Assembly (NCBI RefSeq): GCF_000582685.1
Contig: NZ_KK073768.1
Location: 4,862,801-4,926,800 of the forward strand
Reading direction: 5' to 3'
DNA: 64,000 bases
Source of the DNA: [Scytonema hofmanni] UTEX 2349
GTDB taxonomy: Bacteria; Cyanobacteriota; Cyanobacteriia; Cyanobacteriales; Nostocaceae
The notes under the pieces are model-generated. The model worked only from the letters and a program-made list of their open reading frames with translations. It searched no databases and was not told where the DNA came from. Made by a program: the position numbers and the translations under genes. This document shows, piece after piece, positions 42,454 to 52,085 of the stretch. Every line of letters starts with the position of its first letter. The stretch's first letter is position 1.

Positions 42454-42526
42454 ATTTAATGTGGTTGTTAGTGGTTAGTAAATATTTGTTACAACTACCC
42501 ACTAACCACTAACTACTAACTAAGAA

Positions 42527-43801
42527 GTGAATATCGATTTATTACTACAACCCTTCCAACGCTTCGGCGTTCATCTGGGATTAGACCGGATTCTCAAGCT
42601 TTTGGCAAATCTTGGCAACCCCCATCATCAAGTCCCGGTAATTCACGTTGCTGGTACTAATGGTAAAGGTTCTGTTTGTGCTTATCTTTCCTCAGTACTT
42701 ACTGAGGCAGGGTATCGCACAGGACGCTATACTTCACCGCATTTGGTCGATTGGACGGAACGCATTTGTCTGAATGAACAAGCGATCGCCTCCGAGAAAT
42801 TGTGTCAATTATTACTGGAAGTCCAAGCGGCAATCATCCCAGATGAAGAATCACCAACTCAGTTTGAAGTAATTACCGCAGCCGCTTGGTTATATTTTGC
42901 ACAAACTCAAGTCGATGTGGCGGTAATAGAAGTTGGATTGGGAGGACGTTTAGATGCGACAAACGTTTGCTCACAGCCTTTGGTAAGTATTATCACTTCC
43001 ATTAGCCGCGAACATTGGCAACAATTAGGTTCTACAGTCGCCGAGATTGCGAGAGAAAAAGCTGGGATTCTGAAACCCGGATGTCCGGCAGTTGTGGGAA
43101 TATTGCCAACGGATGCAGAAAAAGTCGTGCGATCGCGTACTCTAGAATTACAATGTCCGTATATCGTGCCTCAACCTGCCCGTCAAATATCTCCAGGATG
43201 GGCAGAATATCAAACAATTGAAAATTCCCAAATAATTAAATATCAATTGCCCTTAGAAGGACAGATACAGTTAGCTAATTCAAGTTTAGCTTTAGCTGCT
43301 TTAGAAATTTTACAAGAAAAAGGTTGGCAGATATCTGAAGAAGCCATCATCAACGGCATCGCCAAAACTAAATGGCTAGGACGAATGCAATGGACAACCT
43401 GGAGAAATCATAAACTATTAATTGACGGCGCTCATAACCCAGCTGCGGCTCAAGCCTTACGTGCGTATGTAGATAGTCTGGATACTCCCAACGTTAATTG
43501 GGTAATGGGAATGCTTTCCACCAAAGAACATGCCGACATCTTCCAAGCTTTACTACGACCAAAGGACAATTTATACTTAACGCCAGTACCAGATCATAGT
43601 TCAGCCGATACAAGGGAACTCGCAAAACTAGCTCAGGAAATTTGTCCAGAATTGAGCGATCGCCAAACTTATCCAGATTTATTATCAGCACTAGAAACAG
43701 CTTTTCGCGCAACCGATAATTTAGTCATTTTGTGCGGTTCACTTTATTTGGTTGGGCATTTTTTAGCGATCGTAAAAACCACAACGCCCCCGACACCCTA
43801 A
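42527..43801 (+). CDS. folC: folylpolyglutamate synthase / dihydrofolate synthase
   Basis: A 424-aa Mur-ligase-fold enzyme. It has P-loop HVAGTNGKGSV (about residues 40-50), the folate loop and VGLGGRLDATNV, then DGAHNPAA in the C-terminal domain. It adds glutamates to dihydropteroate/folate using ATP. The start is GTG 42527 (MNIDLLL). Length is normal. Downstream are three tandem palindromes that end at the stop codon of the convergent gene. Confidence 0.94.
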   Translation: MNIDLLLQPFQRFGVHLGLDRILKLLANLGNPHHQVPVIHVAGTNGKGSVCAYLSSVLTEAGYRTGRYTSPHLVDWTERICLNEQAIASEKLCQLLLEVQAAIIPDEESPTQFEVITAAAWLYFAQTQVDVAVIEVGLGGRLDATNVCSQPLVSIITSISREHWQQLGSTVAEIAREKAGILKPGCPAVVGILPTDAEKVVRSRTLELQCPYIVPQPARQISPGWAEYQTIENSQIIKYQLPLEGQIQLANSSLALAALEILQEKGWQISEEAIINGIAKTKWLGRMQWTTWRNHKLLIDGAHNPAAAQALRAYVDSLDTPNVNWVMGMLSTKEHADIFQALLRPKDNLYLTPVPDHSSADTRELAKLAQEICPELSDRQTYPDLLSALETAFRATDNLVILCGSLYLVGHFLAIVKTTTPPTP

Positions 43802-43813
43802 CCCACACCTTTT

Positions 43814-43920
43814 GTACAGACGTTCCGCCGGAACGTCTCTACCACACCTTTTGTACAGACGTTCCACCGGAACGTATCTACCGCGCCTTTTTTACAGACG
43901 TTCCACCGGAACGTCTCTAC
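43814..43920. repeat. three tandem palindromes, 39-bp period
   Basis: Copies at 43814-43842, 43853-43881 and 43892-43920 have arms GTACAGACGTTCC/GGAACGTCTCTAC and spacers of the type CACACCTTTT. They lie between convergent genes (folC and the solute-binding protein), where they may act as bidirectional terminators. The frames they open are not genes. Confidence 0.9.
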
Positions 43921-45222
43921 CTAACTCCTGCTGCTATTCCACTCCTGCGCTGCATCTTCAACAGCTTTATCTACCGTTTTCTCACCCAACATTGCCGCTT
44001 GCAGATTCTCATAAATTGCCTTTTGCAGCTTATTAAAATCCTTCAAAGTCGGAGTCAAAATTTCTGCTTGTTGCAACTCTTTCGCACTCATCGATCGCGC
44101 CTTTTCTAAAGTCGAAGCACTAGCAGGCACATCTTTAAAGTAGCTGTCAGAGAGCGCTTTGGTAGTCGATGGGAGAACATTTGCCGCTTTAGCAAAAGCT
44201 AACTGATTCTCATCATTAGTCACAAATAGCGCGAATTTAACAGCCGCATCTGGTTGCTTAGTGTCGCGGGGAATAACTATGTTCATCACAGCGACATTTT
44301 TCTTACCCGTTTCCCCTGTGATTTGCGGTGCAGTTGCCGAAACTTCAGCTATTTTCGGCGCATTTATCGCAATCTGCTTTAAAAACTCAGGACCACTGGC
44401 AAGTATAGCCGTTTCTCCAGCTTGGTACAAATCGATCGCATGACGATGACCTTGAGTTAACACCTCTTGTGGTAAAAGTTTCTTCTTATACAAGTCTACC
44501 CAATATTGAAACGCCGCTTTCCCTTGGGAAGTGTTAAAAGCCGCTTTGCCTTCAGCATCTATCAAAGTCACTCCCATCTGCACCAAAGATTCAATTACTT
44601 CACCAGAATCTTGTGGTACGAAAGTCACAAAAAAAGCATATTTCCCAGTTTTTTCCTTAATTTGTTGAGCAAAAACTGCTAATTCCGTGTAAGTACTGGG
44701 TACTTTATTAATACTTAACTGTTTTAATAAAGCGGTATTATAGATAGTTAGCCGCGTGGTGAGATACCAGGGAATCCCAAAACTCTTGCCATTAAGTGTG
44801 CTTGCTTTCCATATATTTGGTAGATAGAAAGAGCGTGTTTCATTTGGGATTTTTGCATCCAAATTTAACCAGGCATTTCGTCCTGCAAGTTGAGATGCAA
44901 AATCTGGATTTAAATTCACAACATCAGGTGGCGTTTTTCCCGTTACAGCTGTTAAGATTTTGTTCTCCATTGCTGCCCAAGGCACATCAACCCAGTTCAC
45001 CTTTATACCAGGATTTTGCGTTTGAAAAGTCGCAATTAGGCTTTGAAAGTAGTTAGTAAATTGAGGTTGGAGTTGCATTGTCCAAAACTCAATACTTGCC
45101 CCTGAAGAAGCTTGTTTTGTACTTGTGCCGACATTACCTGTTGTGCAGCTGACAATCCAAGTGGTTAATAAGCCAAGCAGCACATAAACAGTCAATCGTT
45201 TTAATTTTTGAATTTGAATCAT
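43921..45222 (-). CDS. ABC sugar-transporter substrate-binding lipoprotein
   Basis: A 433-aa family 1 extracellular solute-binding protein. The N-terminal signal ends in lipobox IVSC with lipidated Cys26. The two-lobe domain shows IEFWTMQLQ, PDVVNLNPDFASQLAG and LASGPEFLKQIA motifs as in UgpB/MalE-type proteins. It would deliver a sugar or oligosaccharide to an ABC importer at the periplasmic face. No permease or ATPase gene is adjacent, so the partners lie elsewhere. Confidence 0.9.
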   Translation of the reverse strand: MIQIQKLKRLTVYVLLGLLTTWIVSCTTGNVGTSTKQASSGASIEFWTMQLQPQFTNYFQSLIATFQTQNPGIKVNWVDVPWAAMENKILTAVTGKTPPDVVNLNPDFASQLAGRNAWLNLDAKIPNETRSFYLPNIWKASTLNGKSFGIPWYLTTRLTIYNTALLKQLSINKVPSTYTELAVFAQQIKEKTGKYAFFVTFVPQDSGEVIESLVQMGVTLIDAEGKAAFNTSQGKAAFQYWVDLYKKKLLPQEVLTQGHRHAIDLYQAGETAILASGPEFLKQIAINAPKIAEVSATAPQITGETGKKNVAVMNIVIPRDTKQPDAAVKFALFVTNDENQLAFAKAANVLPSTTKALSDSYFKDVPASASTLEKARSMSAKELQQAEILTPTLKDFNKLQKAIYENLQAAMLGEKTVDKAVEDAAQEWNSSRS

Positions 45223-45228
45223 CGTGCT

Positions 45229-45296
45229 AGTTGATAGTTGTTGGTTGATAGTTGTTGGTTGATAGTTGTTAGTTGTTGGTTGATAGTTGTTGGTTG
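45229..45296. repeat. tandem repeat TTGATAGTTGTTGG
   Basis: About five imperfect copies lie between the divergent solute-binding and pilM genes, followed by CCACTACCCACTA repeats to 45361. These repeats fill most of the 175-bp intergenic region, leaving about 40 bp for the pilM promoter. Confidence 0.85.
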
Positions 45297-45397
45297 AGGC
45301 TAACCATTATCCACACCACGCTTCCCCCACTATCAACTATCCACTACCCACTACCCACTAACTAAATTTTCTACTATACAGTGCGGCGCGAAAAACT

Positions 45398-46507
45398 GTG
45401 GTTAAAAATTTTCAGAAATTCTTTAGTAAATCAAATAAAGGGATCGGGATAGAACTTGCTCCCGATCGGGTGAATATAGCTCAACTACGCAAGCAGCGTC
45501 AAAGCTTAAAATTAGACTCCTTAACAACAGTACAAGTTCCAGAAGGCATTTTTGTTGATGGTCAAATTGCCGATCCTGCTGCAATGGCGGAATTAATTCA
45601 GCAGGGGTTAGCTGAAAGTAAAATCAAAGCTTCTCGCGTCGCGACTGCCGTGCCAGGACGAGAATCAATTGTACGTTTGATTCCCGTGCCAGCAGAGTTA
45701 GATGACAAAGAACTGCGGGAAATGGTGCTTAACCACGAAGCTGGTTTATATTTGCCTTATCCCCGCGAAGAAGCTGATGTTGATTATCAGAAACTTGGAT
45801 ACAAAGTAGATGAAGATGGCATTGAAAAAGTAGAGGTGCTTTTAGTTGCTACCCGAAAAGATATTACTGATTCTTATGTAAGTACGTTTGAGCAAGCGGG
45901 ATTGCTAGTTGATGTTTTAGAAATTAGCAGTTTTGCTTTAATTCGGACAATTCGCGAAAAATTGCGGCAATTCGGACCGCAAGAAGCAGCAGTGTTAGTT
46001 GATATCGAATTCGACAACACAGAGATAGCGATCGTTGTTAATGGAGTGCCACAATTTTCGCGCACGGTGCCCATAGGCACTTATCAACTGCAAACTGCTT
46101 TATCAAAAGCGATGAATTTACCTGCCTCACGAGACATCGAACTGTTGCAGGGAATGATTATTCCGACAACACCGATGGAAGATGGGGGGAAAACTGGTGT
46201 TACTGGCATTAATCCTGGTATGGCAGCGATGGTGCGAGAATTGGGACAATTAACAGATGAAGTGCGTCGTTCAATCGATTTTTACCTCAATCAAGCTGAA
46301 AATTTGGAGGTAGCAGAGATTATGTTGGCTGGTTCGGGAGGTGGACTGGGGCAGTTAAATGAGTTTTTTACTCAAAGATTAAGTTTACCAACAACCCAAA
46401 TCGATCCAGTAGGTGCGCTGTCGTTGGAAATTGACGAGGAAAAATATCCCTTGGTGCAACGTCCTGGATTGGGAATAGTACTTGGTCTAGGAATGCGGGA
46501 GGTATAA
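45398..46507 (+). CDS. pilM: type IV pilus assembly protein PilM
   Basis: A 369-aa actin-like ATPase of the pilus alignment complex at the cytoplasmic face. It starts GIGIELAPDRVNIAQLR (phosphate-1 motif), has VLVDIEFDNTEIAIV (phosphate-2) and LAGSGGGLGQL (adenosine motif). It binds the N-terminal tail of PilN. The start is GTG 45398. It is the first gene of pilM-pilN-pilO-pilQ. These pili power hormogonium motility and DNA uptake, a link to the chemotaxis operon. Confidence 0.95.
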   Translation: MVKNFQKFFSKSNKGIGIELAPDRVNIAQLRKQRQSLKLDSLTTVQVPEGIFVDGQIADPAAMAELIQQGLAESKIKASRVATAVPGRESIVRLIPVPAELDDKELREMVLNHEAGLYLPYPREEADVDYQKLGYKVDEDGIEKVEVLLVATRKDITDSYVSTFEQAGLLVDVLEISSFALIRTIREKLRQFGPQEAAVLVDIEFDNTEIAIVVNGVPQFSRTVPIGTYQLQTALSKAMNLPASRDIELLQGMIIPTTPMEDGGKTGVTGINPGMAAMVRELGQLTDEVRRSIDFYLNQAENLEVAEIMLAGSGGGLGQLNEFFTQRLSLPTTQIDPVGALSLEIDEEKYPLVQRPGLGIVLGLGMREV

Positions 46508-46511
46508 CAAA

Positions 46512-47282
46512 ATGTACAGTTTAGACGTTAATTTTCTTAAAGACCGCGCACCTCAGCCGAAAAATAAGGGCAAGAAACCAAGACAGGCAATTTCTCTTGG
46601 TGATTTAACACCGATATATATAGGAGCTACTGTTGGTGTGATTTTACCGGCTTTGGTGGGGGGTGGATTGTGGTTTTTGCAAGGGAAAAATACTGAGTTA
46701 GGAGAGAACATAGCCAAACTAGAGCAACAAAACCAACAATTAGAGTCGCAAGTTGGGAATATTAACAAAATCAAGGAAGAAACGAACAAAGTTAAAGCAG
46801 AGACTCAAGCTTTAGTGACTGTATTTGACCAAATTCGACCTTGGTCAGCGATCTTGCAAGATATGCGCGATCGCATTCCCGCAACTGTGCAAATTGAAAA
46901 CATCAAGCAAATCACACTCACTACAGCAGCTGTTCAAGGGCAACCACCAGCTAATCCCCCTTCTGGAGTGGAAATTACTGGCTATGCTCGCTCTTTTAAC
47001 GATGTCAACGATTTCTTACTCAGTCTGCAACAGTCACCTTTCCTTAAATCCACCGAGGGCAAAATTACAACAGCAGAGTTAGTAGATGCTCCCATACCTG
47101 CCGATACCGCACCTGCAAATTCTGTATTAATTAAACCACCACAAATAGTCAAATACACTATTCAATCCACCATGAGCGATGTTCCGGCTTCTCAATTAAC
47201 CCGCGAGTTGGAGCAAAAAGGCACAGTTGGATTAGTCAGTAGAATTCGCAGTCTACAACAAACAGGAGTCATTTCTAAATGA
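46512..47282 (+). CDS. pilN: type IV pilus assembly protein PilN
   Basis: A 256-aa inner-membrane protein. The short N-terminal PilM-binding tail (YSLDVNFLKDRAPQ) precedes one transmembrane helix (about residues 36-56, IYIGATVGVILPALVGGGLW). A coiled coil (about 60-100) and a periplasmic ferredoxin-like domain follow. It begins 4 bp after pilM and overlaps pilO by 4 bp (ATGA). Confidence 0.93.
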   Translation: MYSLDVNFLKDRAPQPKNKGKKPRQAISLGDLTPIYIGATVGVILPALVGGGLWFLQGKNTELGENIAKLEQQNQQLESQVGNINKIKEETNKVKAETQALVTVFDQIRPWSAILQDMRDRIPATVQIENIKQITLTTAAVQGQPPANPPSGVEITGYARSFNDVNDFLLSLQQSPFLKSTEGKITTAELVDAPIPADTAPANSVLIKPPQIVKYTIQSTMSDVPASQLTRELEQKGTVGLVSRIRSLQQTGVISK

Positions 47283-48043
47283 CGTACAGTGAAGATTTAA
47301 ATTTTGGTGAGCAAGATGGCGCGTTTGAGGCGGCTGCTTCTGCTTATCCTAGCGCATTCGGCATTACCTTCACACCAAAAATCATTGGCATTTTGGTGGG
47401 GGTTGTAGGTTTGGGGGTAGCAGGTTTTATGCTTTTTAGCTTAGTGATGCCGGCTTGGGAGAGCTTTCAACAACAGCAAACAAAAAGCCAAGAGTTAGAT
47501 TCGCAAATTCAGCAAAAGAATGCCAGCATCCGACAAATTGGCAAAGTTAAAGAAGAACTAGCGCAATCAAAACAGCAACAAATCCAAGTTTTATCTTTAT
47601 TTGCCAATGAGAAAACCTTGGATACATTGTTACTCGATTTGAATCGCTTAGTTGAATCTGGTAATGCTCAAATTCCGGCAAATGCAGTTAGGGCAAAACT
47701 GAAAAAGTTTGCACCATCTGGGCAGAAACCAGAACCGATTATCGATAGTAGTTTGGGACCACTAGTAAACGGCAAATTGAAACGCAGCACTATTAATATT
47801 GAAGTTCAAGGAACCTATGAACAAACACAATCGATTTTCCGCAACATTGAACGTTTACAGCCTTTGTTGCTAGTTAAAGATTATCAATCTATTTTGGCAT
47901 CAGAACCCGCTGTTGAACCAGGTAAAGGGGTGCGTCGAATTGGTCCAGCACCGATTACTACGTCCTTCGTGTTACAAGCGTTGATGCCACTTAATGCTGA
48001 GGAAGTAGCAGCAGCAGCTAAAGAGGGGCAAGTGAAGAAGTAA
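47279..48043 (+). CDS. pilO: type IV pilus assembly protein PilO
   Basis: A 254-aa protein with cytoplasmic N-terminus, one transmembrane helix (about residues 38-58, IIGILVGVVGLGVAGFML), a coiled coil with Gln-rich heptads and a periplasmic domain. It pairs with PilN in the alignment complex between PilM and the secretin PilQ. No pilP gene follows, which is usual for cyanobacteria. Confidence 0.92.
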   Translation: MTYSEDLNFGEQDGAFEAAASAYPSAFGITFTPKIIGILVGVVGLGVAGFMLFSLVMPAWESFQQQQTKSQELDSQIQQKNASIRQIGKVKEELAQSKQQQIQVLSLFANEKTLDTLLLDLNRLVESGNAQIPANAVRAKLKKFAPSGQKPEPIIDSSLGPLVNGKLKRSTINIEVQGTYEQTQSIFRNIERLQPLLLVKDYQSILASEPAVEPGKGVRRIGPAPITTSFVLQALMPLNAEEVAAAAKEGQVKK

Positions 48044-48049
48044 ATGAGA

Positions 48050-48205
48050 TTCTCGCAAAGCCCTCAGGCTGGAAGCCTGGGGCTATACAAACAAAGCCTG
48101 CCTTCGCAGGCTAAAAAATCCAGCCCACGTTCGCGTAGCGTGTCGCAGACAAGGTGGGCTTCGTAAGATTAGCCCCAGGCTTATAGCCTGCGGGCGGGTG
48201 AACTA
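48050..48205. repeat. structured repeat between pilO and pilQ
   Basis: The segment contains hairpins AGGCTGGAAGCCT and GCCTGCCTTCGCAGGC, and AGCCCCAGGC near 48171 complementary to GCCTGGGGCT near 48074, so the outer parts can pair over about 100 nt. It also holds a TTCGCGTAGCGTG element seen in many cyanobacterial intergenic repeats. It may act as a partial terminator within the pil operon. Confidence 0.65.
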
Positions 48206-48233
48206 AATTATTTTATAAAGTGAGGAATGAACT

Positions 48234-50729
48234 GTGAAACAACTTCACGGTAAAAGTTTTATATTGGCAGCCGCTGCTTTTGTGTTTGTAGCCGCTCAAC
48301 CTGTGTCGGCACAGACTTCTGAGATTACTGATGTACAGTTAAATCCCGTTGATGGGGGAATTAATGTTGTTCTAAAAACTTCCTCAGGTTCGCGCTCACA
48401 GGTTTTTACCACAAAACGGGGTAAAAGTCTAGTGGCAGATTTGATTAATACGCAACTACGTTTGCCTAAAGGTAATAGTTTCCGCCAAGATAACCCCGCA
48501 CCGGGAATTACCTCTGTAGTAATCAATCAGCTTGATGCAAATAGCATTCGAGTAACGGTGACTGGAGAGAAAGGAGTTCCCAATACTCAGCCTGTGAAGC
48601 GAGGAGGCAGCGGAATTACCCTCAGCTATACCCCAGGAACGGAAATAGCGGTGGGCGCACCAATTTCCCCAGCGCCGGCTGCTTCTACCCCATCCGAACC
48701 GGCTCCTGTTGTTCCAAATCCGCAAGTGAGGGTGGACGGGACACCGGCACAAGCATCGGGTCCTGGTCAACCTGGGACAGCGGCACCGCCTTTTTTACCG
48801 AGAGCGGTTGCCCCACCAGTGGGAGATATTGCCATTTCTAATACTGATGCTTCTCCCAGCGTGATTGATTTGGGAACTCAAGAACGTGTCCCGCGCTTGG
48901 TGTTACGAGATGCTCCAGTACGTGAAGTTTTATCACTGCTTGCCCGTGCTGCTAATTTGAATTTGGCTTATGCAGGAGGGGGACAAGGTGCTGATGGGAA
49001 GCCGGCTGCTGCTGCTGGGGGTGATGGACCGACAATTTCGCTAGATATTGAAAACGAGCCAGTGCAAGATGTTTTTAACTACGTTTTGCGTCTAAGTGGT
49101 TTAGAGGCTAACCGTAGCGGACGCACCATTTTTGTGGGAGCGAATTTACCTAACGCTACTCGTGATACGGTAATGCGTAATTTGCGACTCAATCAGGTAA
49201 CGGTGGGAGTTGCTTTGAACTTTTTGGTCGGCTTAGGGGCAGAAAGTGCCGTCAGCCGCGAACGACAAGTTACTAGCGTCAGTGCTGTACCTGTGGGTAC
49301 TGGAGCTACGCCAATCACTCAAACTCAGACGACTACAGAAAGCAGAGTTGAAAATCAACGCATTAACTTTGAAGATTCAAAGCCATTACTAAGAGGTTTG
49401 CAAGCACTAGGAGACGAGCGCACCAATTCGCTGACCTTGATTGGTCCACCGAAGCTTGTTGAAATGGCAATGGCACAACTAGGTCAACTTGATATCCGGC
49501 GTCGTCAAGTGGCAATCAACGTCAAAATTGTTGATGTTAACCTCAATAACACTCAAGACTTCAACACCAGCTTTTCTTTTGGCGTTGGCAAAAACTTCTT
49601 TACCAATGATGGTGGTGCAGCATCTCTGAATTTTGGTGGTGTCAATCCACCTAGTCGAGTACAAGCAACTTCAAGTTTAACCACTCCACCAGTTATCACA
49701 AATCCCTATGGAGGAGCGCAGGGTTTTCTAAATCCCAATAATCCGATATCTGTTCCAGGAACTGGAGTAGGTCAAATAGTCATTGATAATGGGCGGATAG
49801 TAACAAATCAACCCGGAGGTGCTGCAACATTTGCCGCGCCTAGTACAGGGGTTTTATCAGACCCATACCAGTCAGTGATCACAAACGTTACACCAGGTAC
49901 GCCAACTACAACCACTATTACAGATACTCCTGGTACTGCTGCAACTCCTGGTACTCCTGCTGTTATTGATGCAAACGGTGTTGTGATTACTCCTGCAATT
50001 CCTGGTACTGCTGCAATTGCTCCCAGTAGAGTTGTTGCTACCACTCCAGGAACTATTGGGTCAATTACAACGGCTCTCCCGTCTCTGTTCCAGTTTCCCA
50101 AACGCTTGCTTGCTACTTTGCAGGCTCAGGTAGTCAGTGGTAATGCCAAGATTTTGACTGATCCAACTTTAATTGTGCAAGAAGGTCAACAGGCTCTTGT
50201 CAACTTGACTCAAGAAGTAGTAGGAAACGTTACAAGAGAGATAACCGATAATGCTGGTGGCTCTAGAGAAAGAGTCACAATTGATAAACAAAAAGTTGGC
50301 TTAACCTTGAATGTGAAAATTGAGCGGATTGACGATAATGGTTTCGTTTCTCTGTCAGTTGCTCCTACTGTAAGCGCACCTTCGGGTTCAGAAAATACAG
50401 GAAACGGAAGAATCGTTTTAGTGTCTGAGCGTTCCCTTACTTCTGGCTTGATTCGTCTACGAGATGGTCAGACACTAATTCTTAGCGGCATAATTCAAGA
50501 TTCAGACCGGACAACTGTCTCCAAGATTCCCATTTTGGGTGATATTCCCCTCCTTGGTTCCTTGTTTAGAAGCACAAACAGACAGAATCAGCGTCAAGAG
50601 GTGATTGTGTTGCTGACGCCGCAAATTATGGATGACTCTGAGCGCTCCTCCTACGGCTATAACTACACTCCTAGCCCAGAGGTGCGGCAAACCCTGGAGC
50701 GTAGCGGCTTGAAGGTTCCAGGCAGATAA
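48234..50729 (+). CDS. pilQ: type IV pilus secretin PilQ
   Basis: An 831-aa outer-membrane secretin. It has a signal peptide (about 1-26), an AMIN domain (about 30-130, peptidoglycan/septum binding) and a Pro/Ala-rich linker. The secretin N domains (about 215-300) follow (VLSLLARAANLNLAYAGG). The beta-barrel secretin domain (about 610-810) has VPILGDIPLLGSLFR. A Thr/Pro/Gly-rich insertion (about 550-610) interrupts the secretin core region. GTG 48234 is the start. It is the last gene of pilMNOQ. Confidence 0.95.
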   Translation: MKQLHGKSFILAAAAFVFVAAQPVSAQTSEITDVQLNPVDGGINVVLKTSSGSRSQVFTTKRGKSLVADLINTQLRLPKGNSFRQDNPAPGITSVVINQLDANSIRVTVTGEKGVPNTQPVKRGGSGITLSYTPGTEIAVGAPISPAPAASTPSEPAPVVPNPQVRVDGTPAQASGPGQPGTAAPPFLPRAVAPPVGDIAISNTDASPSVIDLGTQERVPRLVLRDAPVREVLSLLARAANLNLAYAGGGQGADGKPAAAAGGDGPTISLDIENEPVQDVFNYVLRLSGLEANRSGRTIFVGANLPNATRDTVMRNLRLNQVTVGVALNFLVGLGAESAVSRERQVTSVSAVPVGTGATPITQTQTTTESRVENQRINFEDSKPLLRGLQALGDERTNSLTLIGPPKLVEMAMAQLGQLDIRRRQVAINVKIVDVNLNNTQDFNTSFSFGVGKNFFTNDGGAASLNFGGVNPPSRVQATSSLTTPPVITNPYGGAQGFLNPNNPISVPGTGVGQIVIDNGRIVTNQPGGAATFAAPSTGVLSDPYQSVITNVTPGTPTTTTITDTPGTAATPGTPAVIDANGVVITPAIPGTAAIAPSRVVATTPGTIGSITTALPSLFQFPKRLLATLQAQVVSGNAKILTDPTLIVQEGQQALVNLTQEVVGNVTREITDNAGGSRERVTIDKQKVGLTLNVKIERIDDNGFVSLSVAPTVSAPSGSENTGNGRIVLVSERSLTSGLIRLRDGQTLILSGIIQDSDRTTVSKIPILGDIPLLGSLFRSTNRQNQRQEVIVLLTPQIMDDSERSSYGYNYTPSPEVRQTLERSGLKVPGR

Positions 50730-50758
50730 GCTGATATCTTGCACCAACTCCAACAACC

Positions 50759-50808
50759 GCCTCAGAATGAATTCTGAGGCTAATAGCTAAAGTCCACTTA
50801 AGTGGACT
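50759..50808 (+). terminator. two palindromes after pilQ
   Basis: GCCTCAGAATGAATTCTGAGGC fills 50759-50780 as an exact hairpin. A second palindrome, AGTCCACTTAAGTGGACT, fills 50791-50808. The first is likely the pil operon terminator, although no long T run follows. Confidence 0.6.
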
Positions 50809-50930
50809 CAAACCCCTGTTCAGTCTTATGCACGAAGACTTTAGCGATGAGAGAGACAGCGGTTTATAACTGAATGGCGGAAGATAGCACTAGTGCAAGA
50901 TATCAGATCAACCGACCGATATTGAAAATG

Positions 50931-50949
50931 GTATGTTTTGTTAACATAC
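50931..50949. promoter_or_regulatory. dyad operator upstream of the DUF433 gene
   Basis: GTATGTT-5 nt-AACATAC, 25 bp before the start codon, is placed as an autoregulatory operator for an antitoxin-type protein would be. Confidence 0.5.
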
Positions 50950-50974
50950 AACTAATTCAGGCAATAGTAGAGTA

Positions 50975-51433
50975 ATGACTCAAGCAGCTACGTTTCTAAG
51001 TCGAATTACGCAAAATCCTGGGCAATGTGGAGGTCGTCCTTGTATTCGAGGAATGCGAATCCGTGTGACTGACATTTTAGAGATGCTGGCTGAAAATGTA
51101 AGTGCAGCCGAAATTTTAGAAGATTTTCCCGATCTGGAGCCAGAAGACATTCAAGCTTGTCTGTTATTTGCAGCGCGACGTACAGACTTTCCTCTGTTGA
51201 CCAAAATAATGGGATACAAGCCCCGTCCTAGAAGGACGGCTTTTGCTAGAATATGTATAGTCGCCATAGGGCATTGGGAGACTATAAACGGACATGGAGG
51301 GACGATAAGACCACTTAGTGGCGCAACGAGCGTGAAGTGTCAAGGAATCCTCGCTCCTTCAGGACGAGGAGGTATGTCAATGCATGAATATCTGGATCGA
51401 TGCCCAGGAGACCTCTTGCACTCATTCCCCTAA
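50975..51433 (+). CDS. DUF433 antitoxin-like protein with its C-terminus replaced by a transposon relic
   Basis: The first 75 residues form a DUF433 domain (GGRPCIRGMRIRVTDILEML, LEPEDIQACLLFAARRTDF), a winged-helix fold found in VapB-like antitoxins. From about residue 79 the frame runs into the 173-bp tnpB-family relic and then into unrelated repeats, so the last 70 residues are not native. The usual partner, a DUF5615 PIN-type toxin gene, is absent downstream. The domain itself may still fold and bind DNA. Confidence 0.7.
   Translation: MTQAATFLSRITQNPGQCGGRPCIRGMRIRVTDILEMLAENVSAAEILEDFPDLEPEDIQACLLFAARRTDFPLLTKIMGYKPRPRRTAFARICIVAIGHWETINGHGGTIRPLSGATSVKCQGILAPSGRGGMSMHEYLDRCPGDLLHSFP
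51209..51381 (+). mobile_element. short non-autonomous relic (PATE-like) of the tnpB element family
   Basis: The left hairpin CCGTCCTAGAAGGACGG (51223-51239) is followed by CTTTT, as at the left end of the tnpB element at 1411-1427. The right hairpin (51349-51369) is flanked by GGAATCCTCG and GAGGAGG and ends ATGTCAAT at 51381, as at the right end of that element. There is no coding sequence between. It is a palindrome-associated element of the kind mobilised by TnpA in trans. Boundaries are accurate to a few bases. Confidence 0.78.
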
Positions 51434-52085
51434 GACCCCACCCCCCAGCCCCTCCCCGCAAGCGGGGAGGGGAGAGTTTGACTTGCGTCAAAGGCGGGGT
51501 GGGGTTCTTTTTTTGATTTATGCAAGAAGTCTAGGCAAGTGGTTACGCAAAAATATTTACACATTGCGACAAACCCAAAATCTTGCGATTGCTTCTCTTC
51601 GAGACGCTCCGCGAACGTTCCTCTCTACGAGACGCGTTGCGCGAACGCAATGACAATAAGTGGTTACGCAAAAATATTTATCTCATTACGATCGCTTCGG
51701 ACTGTAAATATTTTTGTCTACCTATTTACTACACTTCCTGATGCTTTAGAACGTTTAAGATAAGGTGAAGCTATCATCCAAATTAGCGATCGCCCCTAAA
51801 GTTAGTGTTTTACTAAGTATTTTTTCCTAGTTTTTAGTCAAACAATCGCTTTATAAATAGAAAAAATGCCGAAATCTATATAAATTAATGGTTTCATCTA
51901 TCCACATCAGGCTACAACACCTTAGAATGAATCTTTGAAAAGTGCAGTCTACAGGATTTACAGGCATTTTATGTGGAATGCTCCCAAAGTCCGCTTTTTG
52001 TAAATCTCCAAACAGAGTTTTACGTAAGGATGCGCTCTTGAACTGTGCCTGTAGACAATCGAAAATAAACTTCAAGGAGTTTCAC
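51434..52085. other. repeat-filled intergenic region before hupB
   Basis: It contains CCCCACCCC...GGGGTGGGG inverted repeats (51431-51503). Two copies of GTGGTTACGCAAAAATATTTA lie about 120 bp apart (about 51540 and 51660), separated by GAGACGC...GCGTCTC-type repeats near 51600-51640. From about 51770 it is AT-rich, with the hupB promoter and a 5' leader before an AAGGAG site at 52074. I support no gene here. Confidence 0.6.

Noticed and set aside
43732..44109. Frames rich in YRRSTGTSLP
   Set aside because: They are translations of the three tandem palindromes and of antisense to the solute-binding protein.
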